From: Arachis hypogaea | Taxonomy: Eukaryota > Streptophyta > Magnoliopsida > Fabales > Fabaceae | Assembly (NCBI RefSeq): GCF_003086295.3 | Contig: NC_092045.1 | Location: forward strand, 26,516,022 to 26,580,021 | Length of the DNA: 64,000 nucleotides | Reading direction: 5' to 3' | Shown: piece by piece, positions 54,932 to 64,000 of the stretch | Layout: each line of letters begins with the position of its first letter | Numbering within the stretch: the stretch's first letter is position 1 | Notes under the pieces: generated by a model | Told to the model about the DNA's origin: nothing | The model's database searches: none | The model's input: only the letters and a program-made list of their open reading frames with translations | Position numbers and translations under genes: made by a program

Positions 54932-56539
54932 TGATGATGAAGAATTAGTGTTGATCTAGAATTTCACAAAATAGAATCTCTTCGTTGCAAATATAGCCCA
55001 AATCAACAACTAACTCCTAACATCAAAGTTTAGATTTTCAAATACAAATATAATCGAGAGTAATGAAATCTCGGGTCATTCTTCCTCGGAATGCAATTGA
55101 GATGTTACGTTTCGGTTGTGAGGAAAAGGGATTTTGAAATCAAAGAACGAAAGATTAAAGGAACTAAGAAAATAAAGAACTAAGAAATGATCAAAATTGG
55201 AATTAATGCAATTAAAAGGAAACAAGGTCAAAACTAGTGAAAATGCTAGAAATGCATAAAAAGCCTTGACTTGGGAATAAGGATCCAAGGAATCCTATCA
55301 TCTCTATAGCCACAACTATGATAATTATGATGAGTCAATCTCGCCTAGTCAACCTCTAACATCGAGGACTAGGTCAAGCAAGCATAATTGACCTTAATCC
55401 ATAAATCCTAACTAACTTACTAATTGCTTAGTAAGAAGCTAGTGTCAATAGAAACAAGAGTCAACTAACTATCCAAGAATTACCACTAAATGTCGGACAT
55501 TATGACTTTAGTATCCTAGGAACTGAAATCCCAAGCCAACGTGTAAAAATCTTCTAAAAAATCATAATTGCCATTTTCACAAACACCTTGTGGGCATAAA
55601 AGCAAAACATGCAAAATTGCAAAGAAAAATAAAAACTATAACCAAAATATTCACAAAACCAACTATAAACAAGCCATCAAGCATATATAAAGCATAAAAC
55701 ATGAAATTCATCAATCAAAACTTCAAGATACCAAAATTGCATATATAAACAAAGTAACTTGAACCATAAAAAAATAAAAGCAAAAGTAGTGAAATTAAAG
55801 AGGAAATTAAAGAGTAGAGTACTTACAAAAGATGAGTAAAATCAAAGATCAAGCTTGACTATAAAATGCTACAAGGAAAGTTTAGGGAACCCTAGAAGTG
55901 AAGATGAAGAAAACTACTCTACACTACTCCTACTCCTAATACTATGGAAAAAAATGTGAAAATAAAGCTTTAAGTCCTGATAACACCTCCCCCTTCATAT
56001 GTGAATGATGTCCCTTGATATAGCACTTCAAAACTAGCTTTAGCCTTCAAAAATTGGGCCAAAAGAGCCCCAAATTCGCAAGTCACGTGCTTCATTAATG
56101 AAGTCACACGCAGGGACCTGTGCGTACATACACTTCACTGAATTTTCACTTGTGCATACGCACAGAAAGTCATGCGCACGCACGCTTGCTGATTCGCCTC
56201 TTATGAGCACGCACAGGTTGTTGTGCACACGCACACTTGTCTGTGTGCTTATCCTTTTCGTTCTTCATGTATTCTCCCATTTTGCATGCTTTCTTCCACT
56301 TTCTACTAATCTATTCTTGCCTAAATGACCTAAAATCACTCAGAAACATATCTCGGCATCGAATGGCATAAAAATGGAATTAAATTGCTCAACTTAAGCA
56401 CAAAAATGCATGTTTTCACATTTAGGCTCAGATTGGGGATAAAACACAAAAGTATGCTATTTTAGTGATTAAGTGTGAGTTTATGTGATGAAATCCATTC
56501 AAATCAAGGCAAAATATATCGTCAAATATGGACTCACCA
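54932..56539 (-). repeat. LTR I2 (3' LTR of the element to its right)
   Basis: 1608 bp, plus-strand ends TGATGATGAAG and GACTCACCA. Related to I1 with perhaps a quarter to a third of bases different. Dyads at 56105-56240. A polypurine tract lies directly on its high-coordinate side. Confidence 0.75.
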
Positions 56540-56576
56540 ATTCCCCTACACTTAAACAATAGCATGTCCTCATGCC
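56540..56576 (-). promoter_or_regulatory. Polypurine tract and AGGA-loop hairpin of the I2 element
   Basis: Minus strand GTTTAAGTGTAGGGGAAT (56540-56557) abuts the LTR. Upstream is GCATG-AGGA-CATGC (56562-56575), a 5-bp stem. Same arrangement as 1566-1604 in A. Confidence 0.72.
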
Positions 56577-58244
56577 AAACTAAACAAAGGAGAATGATCA
56601 AAGGGTAACAACTTATTAGATACAACTATCTATATACATGCAAGTATACTATATACTATCTATATCTATCTATACTATAGTATCCTTTAAAATTGGTGAA
56701 AACAAACAATCAAATTTCCAAGCAAGAGTATAGACATATAGGGCTAAGCAAAGAAGTAGCTCAATGCAACCAAAATCTAAATAATTGATTCAACTCATCA
56801 AAATGAAACAACTTGCAAGAATACATGATAAGAGAGGTGGAGACATAGAATTGAGTGATCAAACCCTCACTAGGTGTATATACACTATCAATGCTTGGTG
56901 TTTAGGGTTTAATCACTCAAGTCTCCTCTAATCATACTTTCAAGGATTTGATTTTTTTATCCAAAAATCAACAACCATGTGATGCATGAATGCAATTATC
57001 ATGAGAACTTCATAGGGTTGTAATGAGGTTAGGGTTAAGGTAGGATGAATATGGCTAAGTGGACTAAGAAATTGAATCCTTGATTAGCTTAAGTATCTCA
57101 CTCAACCTAAATCAATCAAATCACAAAAAAAATCATTCTAACCACCCATTACTTCTTTTCACACACATTCATGCCTTGGTTTCCATTCAAATCCACATAT
57201 ACATTTCTTATTCATTTTTCTTTCCTTTGGGGCAACCTTTGTCCCTTTTGCTATAATTTTTTTATTTTTCTTTCTTTTCAATTTTTTTCTATGACAAATG
57301 CATGTGGTTAAAGTAAATTAACACATGAATATGAACCCATTTTCCAAATTTTTCAATGAAATACCCAAAACAAACATTTTCATTCACTACTAATGGTTCC
57401 CAAAGATTTTTCCCACACTTAAATGAAACACACACCTTAACCTAAGGTAATCAAAGATGCAATTCAAGGTTATTCATGGTTTTCTGCTTAAGGTTGTGAT
57501 GTGCTGATATTACAAACAATGGGGCCAATTAAGGCTCAAAGGGGGTTAACAAAGGTAGATGCAAGGGTATGTCTATATGGGTAAGTGAGTTTAATTCAAA
57601 AATGGCCTCAATCATGCTCAATGCATTCAAACATGAACTATTGGAAATAAAGAATCAAGAAAAACCAAGATTACAATCATATAAGGAGCATAGCACACAA
57701 TGAACAAAAATTGTGATTAGAATGTGTAACCACTCAATATAAGCTCAAAAACTCACAAGGTATTTTGTTCTATCTCTCTTCTATGTTCCATAAAATTCAT
57801 TCAAGCAAGTTTAAAAGCAATTTTTCAAATCAATTCAATAGAACACCCTAAAAACAAAATTCTTGGAAATCTTTGTTGTTTTTCACCAAAATTATTTCCT
57901 ATATGTATGTGTGATGTAATGGATGCAATTTCAAAAATTTCCTATTTCTATTCCTAATTTTTAACATCCAAAAACTAACATGAACAAATAGGACCAAAAT
58001 TGAACTAGGTGCTATACTATTCACATCATCCAATCACAAATTCTATCTATAAAATATATACCATGCAAAAGATGCAAAATGTGATAGATATGAACTATGA
58101 ATAGTCTTAGATATATGTATTAGAAGAAAATGCAACGCAATAATAAAAAACACTCCAAATATCTACAAGAAACATAATAAAAAGAAACAAAAATAAAGTG
58201 CAAAGTGTTCGTAAAAGAGAATTTATGCCCCAAAAATGGCAAAT
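56577..58244 (-). other. Non-coding AT-rich tract of the I2 element
   Basis: Homologous to the tracts after ORF2 in A, B and D. No credible ORF. Confidence 0.6.
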
Positions 58245-58281
58245 CCTCCCCCATACTTAAGCGTTGCATGGTCCTCTGGGT
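58245..58281 (-). promoter_or_regulatory. Degraded hairpin plus box at the ORF2 end of the I2 element
   Basis: Minus strand TTAAGTATGGGGGAGG (58245-58260), preceded by an AGGA loop (58272-58275) with a weak stem containing wobbles and a mismatch. Confidence 0.55.
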
Positions 58282-58292
58282 ACAAACACAAT

Positions 58293-58418
58293 TCAGGGAG
58301 AATGACTCCAATTTTCTCCACCTTCAGCTGGTGGATGCGATGGCTCAGGTTGCATAGAAATTGCCAAGTCCAATGCATTCTCGGTGTCTCCATCCTCGGT
58401 GTCCTCCTGCTCTACCGG
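58293..58418 (-). pseudogene. ORF2 tail of the I2 element, cut by transposon J
   Basis: About 41 codons ending at TGA 58293-58295: an acidic Glu/Asp-rich stretch then PPAEGG, as in the tail of D. The rest is separated by J and lies beyond the window. Confidence 0.5.
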
Positions 58419-61262
58419 TAGGGGTGGGCAAAAAAATCCAAACTTTGGATTTTAATCCAAATCTAAACCAAACCATTTAAAAAAAACCAGTTTTAAACCA
58501 AAAAAAATCCAATGGTTTTTGATCCAATCCATTTAAATGATTTTAAATCCGAATCCAGATCCAGATCCAAATTAAGATCCAAATCTTAAAAAAAAACCCT
58601 AATTTCGGATTTTTGATTCGGTGAACTTTCCTCTTCTACTCCTTCGCCTTTTCTCTTTCGACCGGGGACTCTCCACTCTCCACCGCAGTCGGCACCAGAG
58701 CAGGCAACTGGCACCGGCACCATCTCATTCAACGTTGAACGGGTCTCACCTCTGTTTCTCTTTTTCTGCCTTTGGTCTTTTCCGCCGTCATCTTCAGTTC
58801 TTCACCGTCGCTGACTCATTGTATCAAGCTTTTATTGTATCAAGCTTTCGTTGAACTTGGGTGTAGACGTGTAGTAAGTCTCCATTTTAATATCAAGCTT
58901 TCATTGTTATACTAATTAGTAGAGTTGAATATCAAGTTTATACTAGTTCTCTGTTCCAGGTTTTTATTTTATTAAGTTTGATTATGAATATCTTCACCAA
59001 AATGCTTTGGGAAATATTTCTTAAAAAATCTATGAACTGGATGAGTCATGAATGCAGTACTTTTGTTATTGGTATGAATACTTATGAGTTATACAGGTTA
59101 TGTAAGAGTGGTATAGTATAACTTTGAGGCTTGTTTGTGTTGTAAGATGTGACTTTGTTACTAAGCAGAGATAATTTTGACGGATTGTGTTTCTAAGGTG
59201 ATGAATATTATTGTTTGGGTCAATAATTACATATACAGGACTTTTGAATAATGAATTTGTTTCCCATTCAGATTACTTTTATTGTGGGAGATTGGTTTGT
59301 TAGGACTTTATGCAATGTAGCACCAATTTTGTTGATTTTTCCCATTAGAACCACAGGAGTAGTGGATCTATTAACTCTATGGTTTAAGCTGATGTTTGAC
59401 TTATCCTAATCTGTTGCTATTGTTTCTGTATTGTTTTAATTTTGTATTGAAACATGTCATTATGTGTCAACGAGTCAACCTCCCTTAGTTTTCTTCTTTA
59501 TTGGAAATCTTTGTCATCTTAAAACCTTTGTTGTTTTCACTCAGTAAGCTTTCTATCTGTGAACTGTTGGACTAATAAGCTCTCTGTTTATGAGAAGAGG
59601 TTATATGGTTTTGCAATATGCTTTTCGGCTGGATTAACTTTTACACTATTGGTAAGTCTAGAAGCATGATTTTTCTTTCTAATTAGAACTTCTGCTATAT
59701 ATTAGCTTTTGGTTTAGTGCAAATTATTCTTCATAATGAAACCTTTTGTTGTATTCTTTTCTTTCTGAACTATAATAGAATCTTATTATTAAAAAAAAAC
59801 AAAGAGAAGAATACAACTATGATTCTTTCAGTACTTTCTGTATAATCTTAGGTTTTTATCTCCAACTTATATTTGACTACATAGCTAGAAACTAATGTAG
59901 TGTCATTTATTCTTACCATTGTACAATCAATGATTGTTTTTCTCAAACCAATCAAGCTTAACTCTCTTCATTTCCTCCTCCAATTCCTTCAGCAGCTTCT
60001 TGGTTTTTTCTGAATCATCTAACAGCATTTCCTTGTCCTCTTCCAAGCTTTTTATGTTCCTTTTTATGTTCTGTTAACTTATATATGTATATACTTGCAA
60101 ATTTGCAATGTTTGATTCTATATGTTCTGTTAACTTAGCTTGTATTTTTTATACACGTGACCATACAATCTCGTTTTTGCCTCAAAATTCTATAATAATA
60201 ACATAAAAAGAAGCTAAGGTTAAGTGCTTTAGATTATCTTTACCAATGATCAATATATGCACGTATATATACATATAAATAAATAAGGCACGGTCCTCTG
60301 CCATAGATTCATATGAATACCTTACTACAACCATAAATAGTTAAACTATGCATGTTCTTTAATTTTAGAAGATAACTGCACTCATTACTATTAAGTTCTT
60401 GCAATTGAGAAATTTGACATAATAAACAGAGGTTCCTGTATTCTGGGTAATTTACAATTTCACCTCCCGCATAGACTTTGAAATTTGGGCACATTAATAT
60501 TATTGTGAGTTCTTTATGAGAAATCCCTTATAGCCTTTTGAGTTTTGACATTATTCATTTGTAGTTTTTGAACAATTGAATGCTATATTGTAACTTTGAC
60601 TCTTTGAGCACTGGATTGAAGCATGTATGTACTAACATAGAATCCTGTAACCAAATTTAATTTGTAGCCCTTTTGCTAAGGTTGTCCCTGTAATTTCTAT
60701 AAACATTGTATATATGTAATGCAACTTTAATTTAATTTAAAGCTGATATAAATCTTATATGTAGCAAACTTTGAAATAGCTAGGTTTCTTTCTTATGCGG
60801 TAAGAAAAATGAATCGCCATCGGCACTAATAAATTAATAAGAAAAGGGAACATAAAGTGATGGGATATCATATTAACAATGACAACATGTAATAATAACA
60901 ATAACAATAAGTTATATAATCTGATTCCTCTGAAAAAGTGGCCTTATGGTGGTCATGATTTCTTCAACAGAGCTTGTCTCATCTGCACAGTGCCTTAAAC
61001 AATTCCAAAAGTGCTTGTGTTTTGTCTCTCTGTATTGGTTAGTGCAGGCAGGTGCAGATAGTAGGATATTACTGTTTTGAGGTACAGGACAATAATTTTC
61101 ATAATCTTTAGGCCGTGTTTTCTTTGCGAGATATATGAACATGCATTAGTTTATGAATCATGCTGAAGTTTTATTGGCTGCTGTTTCTTTGGATTAGTTT
61201 GTGTTAATTTTAGCATGTTTGGCACCAAATTTTAAGTTATGTACACCTTGCTTTATATGCAG
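58419..61262 (+). other. 5' region of J: subterminal repeats, leader and putative 5' UTR intron
   Basis: 58430-58620 holds the subterminal repeats. 58620-58880 is CT-rich like a 5' untranslated exon. The rest to 61262 is T-rich and ends in TTTATATGCAG six bases before the transposase ATG, so it is probably an intron. No other gene is seen; short frames look random. Confidence 0.5.
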
Positions 61263-61268
61263 AGCAAG

Positions 61269-63441
61269 ATGACTGAAAATAGTAATATTGAAGCAACAGG
61301 GATGTCCGCTAGCATACAACCATCTTCTCCACTATCAGGTGTTCGTAAGAATCGGTCAGCTGTCTGGGATCATTTTGATGTAGAGAATGCTACAGAGAAG
61401 AAGGCTAAATGCAAATATTGTGGTAGCTTAATACAATATGGGAATGGAACCAGCTCAATGGGTGGTCATTTGAGAAGATGCAAGCAAAATCCTAATAATG
61501 ATTCGAACAAAAGAAGAAAAACAACGACCACACCGACTATAGATGAGCGTGGTGTTTTAAATTCACCAAGTGCTTCCAAATTTGACCAAGAGGAGGCTCG
61601 AAGGGCACTTGTGGAAATGTTTATTGGGGAAGAGCTACCATTTCGCTTTGTTGAAAGCCCGAAATTTTGAAAATTTGTGCATGCCCTACAAGCAAGATTC
61701 AAAGTTCCTTCACGGACTACATTAGCACGTGACATTGGAGCTCTTTATGCTGAAGAGAAGATGAAGTTGCAAGATTTTCTTTTGGCAAATTGTGGTAGAG
61801 TATGTCTAACCACTGACACTTGGACTTCAATTCAAAATTTTACTTATATGAGTTTGACAGCACACTTTGTTGATTTGGATTGGAAATTACATAAAAAAAT
61901 ACTTAATTTTTGTCAAGTGACAAGTCATTTAGGAGAGGTTATAGGAGCAACAATTGAATCTTGTTTAAATAATTGGAATTTGAATCGGGTCTTTAGTGTG
62001 ACAGTTGATAATGCCTCCTCTAACGATGTTGCAATTAAATATCTGAAGCAACGATTGAATTCTTGGAATAACATTATTTTAAATGGTGAATTTATTCATA
62101 TGAGGTGTTGTGCACATATTATAAACTTAATTGTAAAAGAGGGGTTGAAAGAGATTGATGAATCAGTCTTGAGGATTCGTAGTGCAGTAAAATATGTTAG
62201 ATCTTCTCCATCTAGAGCTAGTAGGTTTCAAAAGTGTGTTGAATTAGAAAAAATCCAATATAAAGGCTTGCCTTGTATGGATGTTGAGACTAGGTGGAAC
62301 TCTACATATCAAATGTTAGAGGTAGCTTTGAAGCATCGCAAAGCATTTGAGTTGCTTGCTTTGAAAGATAATACCTATATAGGAGAGATGAATGGAGGAA
62401 AAGGGAGAGGTGTTCCTTCTGATTCAGACTGGGAGTATGCTGAGTCCATTGTACCATTTTTGCGAGTGTTCAGTGATGCCACTATACGTGCTTCTGGTAC
62501 CTTATATGTTACCAGTGATATGTATATGAAGGAAGTATTTGCAATTGGACGATTTATTCGTCATTCTTGTGATTCTGTTGATTTTAGTACTATGTCAATG
62601 GCGAAAAGGATGAGGGTTAAGTATGAGAAGTATTGGGGCAATCCTGATTCGGTGAATATGTTGTTATTGATTGCTATCGTACTTAATCCAATGCAAAAGA
62701 TTGAGTATGTCAATTATTTCTTGGATTACTTCTTTGGAGAAGAAAAAGGAGGTGAATTGAAGTCAAAGTCCAAGTGCATAAAGTTACTTTATCAGTAATA
62801 CCAAAGTTCTGACGAAGCAAGTGAAGCTGATACGCAAGATGTTCAAGCCAACAACATTAATACCGATCTTCATGGCATGGGCTTTTTTCTACAAGCAACC
62901 GGTCGCAGAACAAATACAAGATCTGAACTTGATAGATATTTACAAGAAGAATGCGAGACATACTCCCATAAGTTTGATATACTAAACTGGTGGAAGGTCA
63001 ACTCAACCCGATTTCCAATTCTTGGAAATATGGCTCGTGAGGTATTGGCTATACCTGTTTCTACGGTAGCTTCGGAGTCTGTATTTAGTACTGGAGGAAG
63101 AGTCCTCGATCCATACCACAATTCCTTAACACCTAGAATGGTAGAAGCCTTAGTCTGCACAGGAGATTGGCTTAAGGAAGATCTTTTCTCTGCTTTAGAT
63201 GATGATGATGAAGTTCTTCAACAAGTTGATCAAAGTATAAAATTTGTTTCATATTTCTTCTCATTTTATTTTATTTTTGTTTTTGTTATCTTTCTATTTT
63301 AGAAATTAGGTATTAGTTAGTAATTAAAAGTTGTTGAATATAGACTTCATAATTAATTTGTTTCCCTTGGCAGATATATTTTCCTCTAATGATGGTGCTT
63401 GTTCTATGGCGGCATCAATTGATAATCTTGATGATGACTAG
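61269..63441 (+). pseudogene. hAT transposase of J (two in-frame stops)
   Basis: One frame from ATG 61269 to a donor at 63234, then a short last exon 63374-63441 ending in TAG; about 675 residues. BED zinc finger at about residues 30-80 (VWDHF, CKYC, H-x3-C). The hAT core follows: CLTTDTWTS with the first catalytic Asp, VDNASSND, the MRCCAHIINLIV motif with Cys/His, VETRWNST, then a DUF4413-like segment (YWGNPDSVN). The C-terminal hAT dimerisation region has FPILGNMAREVLAIPVS and SESVFSTGGRVLDPY, with the last catalytic Glu. Stops TGA 61668-61670 (where Trp is expected) and TAA 62796-62798. There is no frameshift, so loss of function is recent or readthrough occurs. Start chosen after the CAG acceptor-like site. 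Confidence 0.85.
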
Positions 63442-64000
63442 GTATGCTTAATATTCTCATTTGGTTTAATACTTTCATTCAAATATTTGTTTTAAAATGA
63501 CAAAGGTATATTTTGTTATTTGCAGATATATTTTCCTCAAAAAAGTTGTGGTTGTTTGATGATTTTGTTGGCAACTTGGCATCTTTTGATACTTTGTGGT
63601 TGTTGTTTTAGAGAGATTTTTTGGTGGTATTCTTTTGATGTCTTAAGAATGATTAAATGTTATATAGATTAGCTGTTGTCATTAGATTTATAAAGAACCA
63701 AATTCTAGTTGTAATGAACCTATACACTTTAAAATGACTTTAGTATTAATTTTTACTTTTAAAAAATTATGGTTTGAAAATTAAATTTCTAAAAACTGGT
63801 TTTAAAAGTGGATTTTATAAAAAAAAACTGGATTTTAGATTTGGATTTAAAAAAAAACCGGATTTTAGATTTGGATTTTAAAAAAATCGGATTTAAAATT
63901 GGATTTTAGATTTGGATTTAAAAAAACCGGTTTTATATGTAAAACTGAATTTAAAACCGGTTTATAAGTAAAAACCGGATTTAAATTCTAAAACCGGTTT
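63442..64000 (+). other. 3' region of J: second splice-like acceptor and subterminal repeats
   Basis: GTATGC follows the stop. A second CAGATATATTTTCCTC at 63523-63538 repeats the acceptor at 63371-63386. From 63780 the sequence consists of GGATTTTAGATTTGGATT and AAACCGG words up to the window edge, the inner part of the right terminus. Confidence 0.65.

Larger units (their letters stand above)
58419..64000 (+). mobile_element. J: hAT-superfamily DNA transposon (right end outside the window)
   Basis: Starts TAGGGGTGGGCAAAAAAATC, a typical plant hAT terminus, inside the ORF2 tail of the I2 element. Subterminal copies of AATCCAAATC-like words at 58430-58620 are mirrored as GATTTGGATT and AACCGG words at 63780-64000. 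It encodes a hAT transposase. The left 8-bp flank TCTACCGG (58411-58418) should recur at the right end. Confidence 0.85.

Noticed and set aside
61239..61268. Earlier start for the hAT transposase
   Set aside because: The ten extra codons span a TATATGCAG acceptor-like site; the ATG at 61269 follows it directly.

Overview
The window looks like plant nuclear DNA made entirely of transposable elements; I see no host gene. The organism is most likely a legume, probably Arachis (peanut or a wild relative). This rests on memory of the LTR start TGATGAGCGGATAATTTATA as a repeat common in Arachis, which I could not check. All LTR elements with a readable primer-binding site use the tRNA-Asp(GTC) type (TGGCGCCGTTGCCGGGGA). 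Together with an FMDD reverse transcriptase, an integrase with a GPY motif, no chromodomain, and an extra ORF in the env position, this places them in the Athila/Tat side of Ty3/gypsy.

Layout. Element A (102-32452, minus, TSD ATGAG) is the only one with pol. Its gag-pol is broken by five stop codons and one frameshift. Element B (3065-22735, plus, TSD ACTAT) sits inside ORF2 of A. It is non-autonomous and has two ORFs, a Pro/Tyr/Gln-rich ORF1 and an ORF2. Element C (7648-17086, minus, TSD GCCAC) sits inside B. It has an intact gag-protease ORF, no pol, and an ORF2 remnant carrying a tRNA-Cys-like fragment. A itself lies in an older B-like relict, D (1-101, 32453-36470 and 48543-50408, minus). 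D was also hit by E (36471-48537, plus, TSD GTTAC), a C-like gag-protease element with decayed ORFs. The 3' LTR of E contains a solo LTR, F (46872-48393, TSD ACGAC). D lies in an older LTR, G (50409-51819), which adjoins LTR H (51820-53052, plus). Two divergent minus-strand LTRs follow, I1 (53285-54920) and I2 (54932-56539), then the internal region of the I2 element to 58418. From 58419 to the right edge lies a hAT DNA transposon, J, with a BED-finger transposase carrying two in-frame stops; its right end is outside the window.

How the parts work together. The LTR elements share one plan: LTR, tRNA-Asp primer site, gag-pol / gag-protease / ORF1, a conserved two-hairpin cassette just after the stop codon, a CG-rich palindrome spacer, a CT-rich leader, ORF2 (which I match from memory to the Pfam 'putative plant transposon protein' family), a long AT-rich tract, and the 3' LTR. 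A hairpin with a purine tetraloop followed by TTAAGTGTGGGGAGG or TTAAGTTTGGTG recurs next to ORF2 and at the 3' LTR. Elements without pol presumably depend on enzymes from relatives. The main novelty candidates are these two covarying RNA/DNA structures, the tRNA chimera in C, the LTR of E that has absorbed a primer-binding site, and palindromes shared between each family's LTR and its internal spacer.
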